Origin: Trichomonas vaginalis G3
Taxonomy: Eukaryota; Parabasalia; Trichomonadida; Trichomonadidae
Direction of reading: 5' to 3'
NCBI RefSeq assembly: GCF_026262505.1
Contig: NC_067203.1
Span: 23,789,411-23,853,410, forward strand
DNA length: 64,000 nucleotides
Shown: positions 33,717-43,279 of the stretch, in pieces
Numbering within the stretch: position 1 is the first letter of the stretch
How the letters are laid out: every line of letters starts with the position of its first letter
Notes under the pieces: generated by a model
The model's input: only the letters and a program-made list of their open reading frames with translations
What the model was told of the DNA's origin: nothing
Database searches by the model: none
Made by a program: the position numbers and the translations under genes

Positions 33717-33777
33717 GTGCAAAAGTTCTCTTCGTCAAAAAATAACAGTTATATAATGAAAAAGTGTCATTTTTTTC

Positions 33778-33966
33778 ATGTCAGAAGACTCGAAGGTGCA
33801 ACACTTCCAAAATACCGACGAACTCAGAAGAGCAGCATGGCAGTATGTTCTTGACAACTTCTTTGAGTTCTCCAGGTACACCTTGGAAAATGCTGAAGAA
33901 CTCCGACACAGAGAATTTGGAGAAATTGCACTCCAATACTACCTTGACAAACAAAGGGTAAAATAA
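33778..33966 (+). CDS. Small acidic helical protein (62 aa)
   Basis: MSEDSKVQHFQNTDELRRAA, all helical, rich in Glu, Arg, Phe and Tyr. The start is fixed by the upstream motif AAAAAGTGTCATTT shared with 34002 and 37287. First gene of a GC-richer island. Unknown function. Confidence 0.5.
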   Translation: MSEDSKVQHFQNTDELRRAAWQYVLDNFFEFSRYTLENAEELRHREFGEIALQYYLDKQRVK

Positions 33967-34001
33967 GACTAAAAACTTAACGTTTAAAAAGTGACATTTT
34001 T

Positions 34002-34202
34002 ATGAGCTCCGAGTCACCGAGAAAACTTGGTCAGATGTTAGCAGCTTACTTCCCTGAGGAGGATGGAAGCGTTACATACGTAAGGTTCAAAAACAACGAA
34101 CCTGGAATTGCGTACAAAATTCGCAATTACATGACCATGGAAGAGTACGAAAGGTTCCTACAAGAGAAACCAGCTCTAAACAACTCAGAAAAGAAAGAAT
34201 AA
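34002..34202 (+). CDS. Small hypothetical protein (66 aa)
   Basis: MSSESPRKLGQMLAAYFPEE then VTYVRFKNNEPGIAYKIRNY and an acidic helix. Preceded directly by AAAAAGTGACATTTTT. Follows 33966 by 35 bp. No family recognised. Confidence 0.5.
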   Translation: MSSESPRKLGQMLAAYFPEEDGSVTYVRFKNNEPGIAYKIRNYMTMEEYERFLQEKPALNNSEKKE

Positions 34203-34230
34203 AAAGTTTAACTCGTAATTGTTTATTTTT

Positions 34231-34813
34231 TTACTTGTATGGGCAAGCTGCAAGAATGAAGTCGACTATCTCAGTCTTTGTCTTGACGAGCTGGACGGCT
34301 CTTGCGAGTACGTCTGTTTTGCGGTCTCCAGCTGGTGTTTGACCTTCGTAATTGCGCATGTTCTTGAGAGCTCCAACTGTAAATGGCTGTAAGATGAAGA
34401 GTCTCTCAGACTGCTTGAGGTAGTCTTCACGGTCACGAACCGAATCTGTGGTACGAGTCGAATTGGTCGACTTTAGGGAAGAGACTGAAAGCCTGTCATC
34501 TTCCATAGGGGCTGTGGCATACTCTTTGCGTAAACGGTTCAGACCTTCCTCGAACTCTTGGTCTCTCTTGGATTGAGATTGGAATTGGAATTGGGGTGGA
34601 GGGTTTGACATGAACATCCAAGGGTTAGGGCAGTAAGGCATAGGCTGAGGAGGGTAGTTCGGGAAGCCTTGTGGTGGGTAGTAACATTGAGGTGGAAATT
34701 GGTAGTAATTTGGTGGAGGTACTTGCTGGAACTGAGGTTGCTGAGGTGCAGGGGCTGGTGCTTTAGGTTCCTCTGGCTTGGGAATGGACTCGGTTGGTGG
34801 TACGTCGGACATT
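34231..34813 (-). CDS. Pro/Gln-rich protein with conserved C-terminus (about 193 aa)
   Basis: I start at ATG 34813 (MSDVPPTESIPKPEEPKAPA) because the longer frame upstream is only translated iterons. The N-terminal half is Pro/Gln/Tyr-rich (NYYQFPPQCYYPPQGF); the C-terminal half is helical, with Ser/Thr-rich SVSSLKSTNSTRTTDSVRD and ending DFILAACPYK. It could be a virion or regulatory tail-type protein. It diverges from 35251 across the iteron array. Confidence 0.55.
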
Positions 34814-35250
34814 GTCTTGAAACAATAAAAGACTTGTCTTGAAAAAGTAAAAGACTTGTCTTGAAAAAGTAAAAGACTTGTCTTGAAAAAGTAAAAGACT
34901 TGTCTTGAAAAAGTAAAAGACTTGTCTTGAAAAAGTAAAAGACTTGTCTTGAAAAAGTAAAAGACTTGTCTTGAAAAAGTAAAAGACTTGTCTTGAAAAA
35001 GTACGGGTATCGTCTTCAATCAAGACCACTGTTCTCAAATTTGAGAACTTTACACCAAAAAATTTCTTGAAAAATAACGGGTCTTGTCTTGAAAAAGTAA
35101 AAGACTTGTCTTGAAAAAGTAAAAGACTTGTCTTGAAAAAGTAAAAGACTTGTCTTGAAAAAGTAAAAGACTTGTCTTGAAAAAGTAAAAGACTTGTCTT
35201 GAAACAATAAAAGACTTGTCTTGAAAAAGTAAAAGACTTGTCTTGAAACA
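34814..35250. repeat. 22-bp iteron array with central palindrome
   Basis: TCTTGA recurs with exact 22-bp period at 34815-34991 (9 units) and 35087-35241 (8 units). The unit includes AAGAC-TT-GTCTT, a small dyad. The blocks flank a spacer holding the perfect 18-bp palindrome GTTCTCAAATTTGAGAAC (35031-35048). The array fills exactly the space between divergent start codons at 34813 and 35251, and the unit next to each start carries the same GAAACAAT variant. A shared operator, promoter array or replication origin is likely. Confidence 0.9.
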
Positions 35251-35616
35251 ATGACCGACATAGACCCAGCAGATGAGGCAATCTACCTTATAGAGATAAA
35301 TGAGCTAGTTAGGAACTACCTGAGCCATCTGAAGTCAAACAAGACCATTGCAGGCTGGGTGTCTGGAAGAGGTGCGCTTAAAATTGAAATTGACACCGGA
35401 ATTGTCCTGCAAATACCAGAAAACACTCCTGTAGACGACATAAAAGAGATGAAGAAAGAAACCCTCTTGAAGTTCTTTGCAAAGCGTCCGTGGATACAAC
35501 TTCCAAACAGAGAGAACCCAACTGTACGAATTGCCCAAATTCTCAGAGGACTCTTACACTTCTCGGGTCAGGCGTTCTTCATAAACACAGAAGGCGACAT
35601 CGTACCTTTACAGTAA
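35251..35616 (+). CDS. Hypothetical island protein (121 aa)
   Basis: MTDIDPADEAIYLIEINELV, a strand-rich centre (ALKIEIDTGIVLQIPENTPV) and a C-terminal RIAQILRGLLHFSGQAFFIN. The start codon lies inside the last iteron. Codon use is richer in G/C than in neighbouring element genes. No family recognised. Confidence 0.55.
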   Translation: MTDIDPADEAIYLIEINELVRNYLSHLKSNKTIAGWVSGRGALKIEIDTGIVLQIPENTPVDDIKEMKKETLLKFFAKRPWIQLPNRENPTVRIAQILRGLLHFSGQAFFINTEGDIVPLQ

Positions 35617-35663
35617 ACATCTATATGGCACGCTTTGAGTAAAAACATTTTTTTCATTTTTGA

Positions 35664-36248
35664 ATGAAGCAAGTTAAATTCGTCCCACACCAAACTCAAT
35701 GGACCGATGAAGAGTTTCAAGCTATGGTTGAAGGTGTTGAGAACGACATAGACGGCGAACTTGAAGGAGCTCAAATCACAATTGCAACCAAAATTGCAGA
35801 AGTCAAGGAACAGATAGCTCCACTTAAAGCTACCAAAGCTACTCTTGACCTCATGGATAGTTACCGTTTAGATGTCAAGAGTGGAATAAGACAATTAAAA
35901 TTAAAACTTCTAAACTACGAAGCTATACTCCAAAAGTTAGCAGAAATGAGAAGACTTTACCAGAGCTACTTACATGTAAGGGACTTACCTTCAAGCAATC
36001 CGACCAAAGATGAATTTGTTGACATTGTCCCAATTTTGTCCGAAAGTCAGCTCAGATGTTTCGAACTGCTCCCAACATATCCAGAATATGAACGTTTGCC
36101 TGAACTCTTCCGCAATCTCAAAAAACGTTTTTTGGTTCTCATGTTCGAAACTTTTATCGGAAGAGACAACAAACGTTCAGAAGAAGAACAAGATATTATT
36201 TTAAACTTGTTGTATGACTTAACCGTCATAACAAGCTTTTTGAAGTAA
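35664..36248 (+). CDS. Hypothetical helical protein (194 aa)
   Basis: MKQVKFVPHQTQWTDEEFQA, an extended coiled coil at about residues 30-95 (EGAQITIATKIAEVKEQIAP), then a helical C-terminal domain (SESQLRCFELLPTYPEYERL; ILNLLYDLTVITSFLK). Preceded by ACATTTTTTTCATTTTTGA. Unknown function. Confidence 0.5.
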   Translation: MKQVKFVPHQTQWTDEEFQAMVEGVENDIDGELEGAQITIATKIAEVKEQIAPLKATKATLDLMDSYRLDVKSGIRQLKLKLLNYEAILQKLAEMRRLYQSYLHVRDLPSSNPTKDEFVDIVPILSESQLRCFELLPTYPEYERLPELFRNLKKRFLVLMFETFIGRDNKRSEEEQDIILNLLYDLTVITSFLK

Positions 36249-36280
36249 AACCGTCATTCTCAAACCACTTCATTTTTTCG

Positions 36281-36974
36281 ATGTCCGAACAAGCACCGAA
36301 GCCAAACTCAATGGCAGATGTCCTTTCAAGGTTGCCAGACAAGCGCCCAGTTCAAATTCAAATTGCCCAATTGAACGCTCATCTGACAACCACCATTAAG
36401 ACTATCCAAGTAGTCTTATGGAAGAGATAACCAATCTCAAAGTCGAAGTCCTCACGAACCAAGCTTCCAATAAGAAAGTCCTGAACGATTTCGCGGAAAC
36501 CTTGCGCCAATACAACAAAGAGAACCAAAACCTTGCCAGACTCATCTACCGTTTCTTCGAAGAGATAGACGCCATCTGGAAGGTACTCGGAAAGGACAGA
36601 ACATGCAACACCGTACTTCGTGAGTACCAAATTGAAGAAGGAATTTTCGAGGAAGAAGAGAAACACGAAGAAGAAGAGGAAGAAGAAGAGAAACACGAAG
36701 AAAAGGAAGTTTGGGCAACCCTTGTTGCGATGACAGTTATGAAATTTCCCAACCCTACCCATACAAAATCCGCAACAGGGAGACCGGCAAGGTTCTTACC
36801 CCAGTCCTCAACAACTTGGGACACTTGAGCCTTACCCTTCGGAATTACGGTACAATTTCCATGGGAAGGCTTGTCGGTATGCAATGGGTTCCAAATCCAA
36901 ACAAGAAGACGAAGGTCAGACACATTGACGGTGACAAGCTCAACAACCGTAAGGAGAACCTCGAGTGGTTCTAA
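36281..36974 (+). pseudogene. Acidic coiled-coil gene with HNH endonuclease end
   Basis: The region opens MSEQAPKPNSMADVLSRLPD, has a helical segment and a Glu-rich stretch (EEEEKHEEEEEEEEKHEEK). The last 85 codons form an HNH_3-type homing endonuclease motif: SMGRLVGMQWVPNPNKKTKV, then RHIDGDKLNNRKENLEWF. HNH_3 domains nick or cut DNA in phage and viral selfish genes. About two breaks. Confidence 0.6.
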
Positions 36975-37023
36975 GAGTAAAAAAATTTTATTTTAGGGGG
37001 AAACCCCGAGTAAATTTAAGTTT

Positions 37024-37287
37024 TTAGTTGCGTAAGTAGCTTAAATTACGGATAATTTGGATAAGTAGTTCCTGACCTCTGAATTGGACTCTTTCGTCAT
37101 CCCAGTTGCGTAGGAGGTCGTCCCAGAGGAGTTGGTAGAATTGCCATTCCAAGGACGATTTGTCCTCCCAGGCATTGAGGATGTACTGCTCGTAGAGTCT
37201 CATGACCTCTGCCTTGCACCAGACACCCTCTCCCTTGGAACGTAAGGCTTCTTCGAAGTGCTCGAATGCGATTGGCTGCGGGACCAT
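37024..37287 (-). CDS. Small hypothetical protein (87 aa)
   Basis: The start at 37287 (MVPQPIAFEHFEEALRSKGE) is fixed by AAAAAGTGTCATTT just upstream on the minus strand (37291-37304). The protein is helical and Trp-rich (EDKSSLEWQFYQLLWDDLLR). It closes the island opened at 33778, which uses the same motif. Confidence 0.5.
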   Translation of the reverse strand: MVPQPIAFEHFEEALRSKGEGVWCKAEVMRLYEQYILNAWEDKSSLEWQFYQLLWDDLLRNWDDERVQFRGQELLIQIIRNLSYLRN

Positions 37288-37432
37288 CCGAAATGACACT
37301 TTTTGTCCGTTTGGTCAATGTTCGTGTCTTGTGCCATAGTCGACGAAAATACAAACAAACAGGTTATATATGAGTTTGAGACCAAGAATGGTGTAACTCG
37401 ACCTGTCCGATTCAAATTCGAATAAAAATTTT

Positions 37433-39586
37433 TTATTTCATGCAATGTTTAACTATTTCACCATCTTCTTTAACACCCCAGTACTTCCTTTTCGATATTA
37501 CATGAACTTCGGTGAAAATTTTGTCCAATTTGAATTGACCCATCTTTTCACCGACCATACCCATTTCAATGAGTTTGTTGTATCCTTCTTCGTTCGTCAT
37601 GAGCGCATCGATGTTCTCATAGTATACCTTCACTTTGGATTTAACTTCCGAGAAGAATTTGTTGTAGTTGTCAAGGACTGCTTTTGCGAACTGAGGGTAT
37701 GACCAATGCTCGACAATAGGTTTTACTGTGGTTACTAAGCCATTTTGACCTTCGGTGAACTCGTATTTCAAAACAAAAGGAGAAAACCTTTCAACAAAGT
37801 TGTCGACCTTCTCATAATGTTTACTCTTCATCTCTTGAGGTTTCTTAATGGAATATCCCCATGTCGAATTCATAAGCAATTTGAGTGTCATTGCAAGTTT
37901 GGGGTTTGAAGCTTTCCTAATATCATACAGTTGTTGTATGACTTTTCCAACTGTATAGTTCCTTCCCGGGAACTCACCATCTTCGTTTGGAATTCCAGTC
38001 GGAATATATTGGACAAACCTCATGTATGCAGCGTTAAGGTCGACATAGTATATTTTTTCATCTGAGTCGAACTTGTCGCAACCAATGGGTCCAGTTCGTG
38101 GAAATTCAAGTGAGTCTCTTATCTTCTGAGAAACTTCGCCTGCTATCTCATAAACATCGTCGAAGCAACCTGTTTCATATAAAACCTTCTGACCTAACTC
38201 TGATGCTCTCCAATACAATTTGACGTCGATTGGATGCCTCAATGGAAGTTTGTTTATAGCATCTTGAAGTTCTTGCAACCTCATTGGAAGTTCTTCTGGT
38301 TCAGGTTGGTATCCGAACAATCCAACTCCTTTTGGAACTGTGTACTTCTTTTGTGCTATAACTTTGTCTGGAACAACTTTTGGTCTTGCTAACAATGAAA
38401 AGTTTGTTTCGTCTTTTGGTACAAAAGTTTCTGTCAGCTTGTCATCTGGAATTGGTTCCAACAAGCCTTTCTCGAAAAGAATGTTAACAGCTCTGACAAT
38501 GTTGCACTTGCCTTTTCCGAACAATGGGTTTGTAAGACTTTCGTTCAACATGAAGTGGTTGTGGACAATTACAATCTTCAACCATGGTAAGTCTTTGTCA
38601 ACAACATAGTCGTCATGTGAAGAACCTTTAGCTGTAGGTATGTTGACTCGGATATTGACATTTGCCAACGGTGCAATTTTTGACAATTGACCTCTGAGCA
38701 TGTACCTTGTCTTCACACATGACTCAAGATACTTCATTTTCTCATCTGTAACAAGACCAGAGTTCCTGAGACATGTAAGAATACAAGGTTCATTGACAAT
38801 TGTTTCAATTGAATTGTAAATTCCATACCTTGTCAAGTCAATGTCAGACTTATTTCTGAACGGGAAATACCCAGCATGTTGTCTGACTGCTTGAGGGTTG
38901 TGTTGATACCATTCGAACTTCACGCTTGCAATTCCTTCAATTGCATTCAAAATATCTGAGTCGGAGTCAAACATTTGTTCTCTCTTTGTAGTCTTGAAAG
39001 CGTCAAGAAGTTGTGCGGCTGTTGTGACATTGCCATGTGCATAGTAAATATGACCATCTAAATCTGTTACGGTTAGTCTGAGATTGTATCCTTTCTTATT
39101 TCCGTCTTGAATGGCAGCAAGTACTCCCATGAAGCCTTCTTTGTTCTTTCCTTCGTCAAAGTTTACTGTAAAGGTTCGACCAGAAGCAATTTTACTTCTA
39201 ACTTCACGATACTTCTCATATGCATATCTTGTTCTTTCCATGGGAGCATGTGCGTCTTCACCCTTCCCTTTTTTCCTTCTCAAAGGATACAATTGTTCAT
39301 CATGTTTCCAGTAGAACCTGGCAAAGCCGTCGTGTCCTTCAACTTGAGGCTCACTAACATCGAAAGGCATGTTCATAAGACGCTCTTCTTCTAACCTCTC
39401 TAATCTGTTTGGATAATTTGCACGTGCTGTTTCTAGGTCCATTTCGTAGCGAAGACCAGACAATTTGTCATAGACTTTTATGGGTCTTCCCTTCCTATAT
39501 TTAAACTTCTTTGAAACTCTCCAACCATATCTTTCTAACTCTGCTTTTATTCTAGCAGACCTTCTGTCCATTCTATATGGGGGCAT
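37433..39586 (-). CDS. Protein-primed DNA polymerase B, right copy (717 aa)
   Basis: A basic N-terminus (MPPYRMDRRSARIKAELERY) and a long N-terminal region precede the palm: motif A YYVDLNAAYMRFVQ, motif B TLKLLMNSTWGYSIKKP, and the motif C region VKVYYENIDALMTNEEGY with MGQFKLDKIFTEVHVISKRK after it. I see no clear 3'-5' exonuclease motifs. This is the replication enzyme of Polintons, which copy linear DNA from a terminal protein. Open throughout; start preceded by TTTTTATAAAA. Confidence 0.8.
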   Translation of the reverse strand: MPPYRMDRRSARIKAELERYGWRVSKKFKYRKGRPIKVYDKLSGLRYEMDLETARANYPNRLERLEEERLMNMPFDVSEPQVEGHDGFARFYWKHDEQLYPLRRKKGKGEDAHAPMERTRYAYEKYREVRSKIASGRTFTVNFDEGKNKEGFMGVLAAIQDGNKKGYNLRLTVTDLDGHIYYAHGNVTTAAQLLDAFKTTKREQMFDSDSDILNAIEGIASVKFEWYQHNPQAVRQHAGYFPFRNKSDIDLTRYGIYNSIETIVNEPCILTCLRNSGLVTDEKMKYLESCVKTRYMLRGQLSKIAPLANVNIRVNIPTAKGSSHDDYVVDKDLPWLKIVIVHNHFMLNESLTNPLFGKGKCNIVRAVNILFEKGLLEPIPDDKLTETFVPKDETNFSLLARPKVVPDKVIAQKKYTVPKGVGLFGYQPEPEELPMRLQELQDAINKLPLRHPIDVKLYWRASELGQKVLYETGCFDDVYEIAGEVSQKIRDSLEFPRTGPIGCDKFDSDEKIYYVDLNAAYMRFVQYIPTGIPNEDGEFPGRNYTVGKVIQQLYDIRKASNPKLAMTLKLLMNSTWGYSIKKPQEMKSKHYEKVDNFVERFSPFVLKYEFTEGQNGLVTTVKPIVEHWSYPQFAKAVLDNYNKFFSEVKSKVKVYYENIDALMTNEEGYNKLIEMGMVGEKMGQFKLDKIFTEVHVISKRKYWGVKEDGEIVKHCMK

Positions 39587-39616
39587 TTTTATAAAAATAA
39601 AAAAATGTTTTTTCCT

Positions 39617-40201
39617 TTACTTTACATAACCACCCGCTGCCATAAGTCTTTGACGCCAACCCATACCAGCTAATGAAGGTTGACTTGGTTTAGTATTGAA
39701 ACTAACCTTTGGTTTTGGTTTATCTTCAGTTTTTGGTTTCTCTTCTTCTATCGGTTTTTCGTCACTTTTCGGTTCCTCTGACTTTACTTCACTTGCAGGA
39801 ACAGTTGTGTCGTCAACATCTTCATAAATGTCATATGCCATTTGTTTCTGTTTTCCTTTCAACTTTTTGTGTTTGTTGTAAAGTTTAGAATATTTCGACT
39901 CTAAGTCAATGAGATGTTCTATAATGAACTGTTGGTCAGTGAAGTATACTTTCCCATCTGTTGTCTCGAAAGCTCCTTCAGACTTCAATATTTTATTTGT
40001 GAGAGTCTGTTTCTTTTTTGAGATACTAGCCGTTCCATTTTTATGAAAAGTGACTTTGTAGTTAGAGTTTGTATTTCCAGACCTAGCACTTTCTATTATT
40101 GAATTTTTCTCTTCATCTGTAAGTTCTTTGACAGGTTTTGACAATGGTTCTGAACTTTTTGTTTGTGGTGTCAAATCTACCGTTTCAACTTCTTCGGTCA
40201 T
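39617..40201 (-). CDS. Charged virion-type protein (194 aa)
   Basis: MTEEVETVDLTPQTKSSEPL, a small globular part (YKVTFHKNGTASISKKKQTL), a coil (DLESKYSKLYNKHKKLKGKQ) and a Lys/Glu/Pro tail ending PSLAGMGWRQRLMAAGGYVK. The MGWRQRLMAAGG end looks like a processing or amphipathic motif. Preceded by TTTTTTACTGAGATGAAATG, identical to the sequence before 40376. Confidence 0.5.
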   Translation of the reverse strand: MTEEVETVDLTPQTKSSEPLSKPVKELTDEEKNSIIESARSGNTNSNYKVTFHKNGTASISKKKQTLTNKILKSEGAFETTDGKVYFTDQQFIIEHLIDLESKYSKLYNKHKKLKGKQKQMAYDIYEDVDDTTVPASEVKSEEPKSDEKPIEEEKPKTEDKPKPKVSFNTKPSQPSLAGMGWRQRLMAAGGYVK

Positions 40202-40220
40202 TTCATCTCAGTAAAAAATT

Positions 40221-40376
40221 TTAGTTTGGTTTGTTTTCAACTGGTTGTTTAGGTTTTTTAAGTCGGTCTAAAACTTCCTGAGGTATAGGAAGAACTTGAC
40301 AAACACGTGGTGGTGTAACTGCTGGAAGCCGACAAATCCATCTTGAACCCATTTGTCTCAATGCTGTATTGTTCAT
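40221..40376 (-). CDS. Mini-protein (51 aa)
   Basis: MNNTALRQMGSRWICRLPAV then PPRVCQVLPIPQEVLDRLKK; basic, two cysteines. Its promoter TTTTTTTACTGAGATGAAATG is the same as that of 39617-40201, and it sits in a run of small virion-type genes downstream of 40797. Confidence 0.5.
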   Translation of the reverse strand: MNNTALRQMGSRWICRLPAVTPPRVCQVLPIPQEVLDRLKKPKQPVENKPN

Positions 40377-40395
40377 TTCATCTCAGTAAAAAAAT

Positions 40396-40797
40396 TTACA
40401 TTCCCCACGTTTGAGGTGGTTGAGGTTGGTTGTTGTTTACCCACTGTTGTGCATGGTTATATCCTCTGTTAAAGAATCTTTCACCTTGGTCCATATAGTG
40501 CCCTGCTTGGTTATAGTAGTCATTTGCTTTGTTATAGTAGTTTCCTGCTTGTCTTCCTACATTGTCCATCCATCCTTGAACTTTTCTCTTGTTTTCAGGA
40601 TTTGGAATAAGATTTGCTGCATCTCGTGCTACCTCCCAACCTTTCTGTACAGTTTGTATAATAGGTTGTGCTTTCTCTTTCAGTATACCTAATGTACTCA
40701 AAATCTTCCTTCCAATTCCAAATGCACCTCTGGCTAGTGTTCCCACTGCGGGTAAAAATCTAGATGCGACTCCTGCTAATGCGCCAAATAAACCCAT
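40396..40797 (-). CDS. pVI-like amphipathic virion protein (133 aa)
   Basis: The N-terminus MGLFGALAGVASRFLPAVGT is a strong amphipathic, membrane-active type helix. The middle is helical (AQPIIQTVQKGWEVARDAAN) and the end has YxxAxxYYNQAGHYMDQG repeats plus a Pro/Gln tail. Adenovirus pVI and Polinton analogues have this layout and break endosomal membranes; the function here is inferred. Diverges from the integrase across 16 bp. Confidence 0.55.
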   Translation of the reverse strand: MGLFGALAGVASRFLPAVGTLARGAFGIGRKILSTLGILKEKAQPIIQTVQKGWEVARDAANLIPNPENKRKVQGWMDNVGRQAGNYYNKANDYYNQAGHYMDQGERFFNRGYNHAQQWVNNNQPQPPQTWGM

Positions 40798-40813
40798 TTC
40801 TTATGGGTTAAAA

Positions 40814-41770
40814 ATGACGAATTCAAACAAGGACCCGTATGTTTCTAAGGCGACAAAGAAAGCACTCATGGTAAAAATCTTTAGTTCAACACCAAATGCT
40901 TGGTTTATGGATATCTTGGAAAACATTCCGAGGTATAGAGAAGATGGACCACCATACTGGCTAATATTTGTTGGTCAAAACACAAGATACTGTGAAGCCA
41001 TACCATTATGGTCCAAAAATATTTTAGATGTGAAAACTGCTTTGACAATATTCGTTGACAAATACCATCCAACAAAACTGACATCTGACTGTGAAAGTTC
41101 TTTCAAATCAGACGATATTAAAAACTATCTGCGTTTCAAAAAATGTAAACCAATATTTCATTGTCGACCAAAACCATTCTGCTCTTGTGTCATTGACAGT
41201 TGTATAAAAATCTTAAGAGACTTAAATCAAACCACAAGGTGGTGAAGTAAATGAAATGTCATATGACGACAAGTACAGACATTTATCCATGGCAAAGATG
41301 AGACAATTTTAAATATTTACAATACCCGTAAACAAAAAGGTTTGGGAAACCACTCCCCCGAAGAAATGAAAAACAACCCTGACTTAGAGAAAACTATTAT
41401 ATTTAATAGTTTAGTCAAAAGAGACAAACAAAAAAGAATGCCAGGCTTCAAACTTAAGAAAGGTGACAAAGTAAAAATAGAAATACCTAAACGCGACCCA
41501 TATGAAAATACTATTGACTATGACAACAATGGGAACTCGACAGTACTCACGTTCTGTTCGTAAAAATAGAAGAAAGTATACAAGAGAATATTATGAAGTT
41601 TTAGGCAAACATGGCAAAATGTACAGACTGCAAGCAGAAGATAAAACTACTATTGTCAGACCTCGTTTCAAACTTGTTAAGGTTCAAGTGGTATACTTTC
41701 AAAGACAGTTCCTAACAAATATAAGACAACTCCTGACGAATATGCTAAAGAAGTTGAAAATGACGACTAA
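40814..41770 (+). pseudogene. Retrovirus-like DDE integrase, right copy
   Basis: The core has PPYWLIFVGQNTRYCEAIPL at the first catalytic region, then TKLTSDCESSFKSDDIKNYL at the second. A C-terminal SH3-like region (YEVLGKHGKMYRLQAEDKTT) lies near 41600-41680. It is only distantly similar to the left integrase. Several breaks. Confidence 0.7.
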
Positions 41771-43262
41771 GCATTTCTATACCATGCGTAAACTGTCATG
41801 TAAGGTGGCATGTAGTCTTTACTTTGTCCTGTTGTTTGCGTATACCTGAAACGCGATGTGAATGGATCCTCCTACATCAGTGTTACTCCAGTAACAATTT
41901 ATAGCAAACTTAACGTCCTCTTTAACATCATATCCTTTACCTTTTGTCATTCCTGACCAATCCCAAAATCTATGACTATGCAAACCTGCTTCAGATGTAC
42001 TTAAATTTATGTGAGTGACTGTGCGCAGGTAAATTTGCACCTGAAATCGTTTACTCCCACCTGTTTCCTTTGAAGAGTTTGCACAATACAAAAACCTGTC
42101 GACTATTTGAGTCCAAGTTCCAAAACCAAGTACTACTTCTGGTTTGGTAGAGTTCATTGACGTGTAAATAGAACCTATAGGATATACTGTTTGAAGTATT
42201 TCTGTCTTTAACGTTTGAAGCTCTGTTTTGTCAGCTTTTTTATCATATAAATCTTGAGCAGTGAATTTAACTTTGTTTTCATCCTCCATGACATAGACAT
42301 TTCTACATCTAATGTCTTTATCGATGTTAAACCTTCTGGAAAGTTAGGAGGTTTAAAATATAATCCACCCCCACCAGTTTCTTCAATCGTTCCTAAAATA
42401 CTTTTATACCAACAGTTGAGAAGAAGCTATGTGTATGTCCAACGTCACTTTTCCTGTTTAAGGTTTCTTGTAAGTTTGTAATATTTGCAATGGTATGTGT
42501 ATGAGTCTTTTTAGAATATTCTTTGTCAGCTCTTGTCACTTCACTTGACATTTTATTGTCAACATATGTTTTATCCGCTTTGTCATCTAACATTGCTGGT
42601 AGTTCATCTACGTCATAGATGTTATGTGTATGATGTTTTTGTGGGTATGTTCTATCTGTCCATGCGAAAATATAGTCTCTTGTTGCATCTACATACTCTT
42701 TGTCAGCTTTCTTTTCAAGGCTAACGTTTAAGTCTGTTATTTCAGATATAGAATGTGTATGTCCAACGTCACTTTTCCTGTTTAAGGTTTCTTGTAAGTT
42801 TGTAATATTTGCAATGGTATGTATATGAGTCTTTTTAGAATATTCGTTTTCAGCTCTTGTCACTTCACTGACATTTTATTGTCAACATATGTTTTGTCCG
42901 CTAGTTCAAGATGAGTATGTTCTTTCGTTGCATATGTTGCATCTGCTCTGTCATGTTTCTTGAACTTTTTCAATGACATATTCTTTGTCAGCTTTGTTGT
43001 CAATATCTGCTTTCAAAAGAAGTTCATCTATAGGTTCTCGTTTAAAGTTCCTTTTGTTGGATTTATACAAACAGTATGGTTCTTACTGTCTTGAAACAAA
43101 ACTCGTCTGTCATTGGGTTTAATGTCAGTTTAAGTTTCCTTCTTTCAATGACTCAGATATCTTAGAATAGTTTGAAAAGTTTGTTGTGTTCTTATTTAGA
43201 GCTTGCAAAATGAGTTGTCGGTTGTGTTGTATTTCTCTCATAGACGCTGTTTCTTTCGACAT
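41767..43262 (-). pseudogene. Tail-collar type fibre, right copy
   Basis: Repeated units ISEITDLNVSLEKKADKEYV and NITNLQETLNRKSDVGHTH are followed by the tip YPIGSIYTSMNSTKPEVVLG with GFGTWTQIVDRFLYCANSS and an end of the PPYMTVYAW type. The same tip ends the left fibre. No collagen block is evident here. The 3' end overlaps the integrase end by a few bases. Several breaks. Confidence 0.7.
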
Positions 43263-43279
43263 TTTATTCTAGATAAAAT
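43263..43279. promoter_or_regulatory. 17-bp divergent promoter
   Basis: TTTATTCTAGATAAAAT separates minus start 43262 (fibre) and plus start 43280 (YPxxW-family). Near-perfect reverse-complement symmetry around CTAG. Confidence 0.65.

Noticed and set aside
34814-35250. CRISPR array
   Set aside because: No unique spacers; the repeats are strictly tandem, with one central spacer, in a eukaryotic element.
34763-35281. Long minus-strand frames with 22-residue repeats (SFTFSRQVFYFFKTSLLLFQ type)
   Set aside because: A 22-bp repeat is open in all three frames and gives an artificial 22-residue repeat protein; these are translated iterons, not a gene.
36711-36974. Self-splicing intron with homing endonuclease
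   Set aside because: HNH_3 motif is clear, but I see no intron core or split host gene around it.
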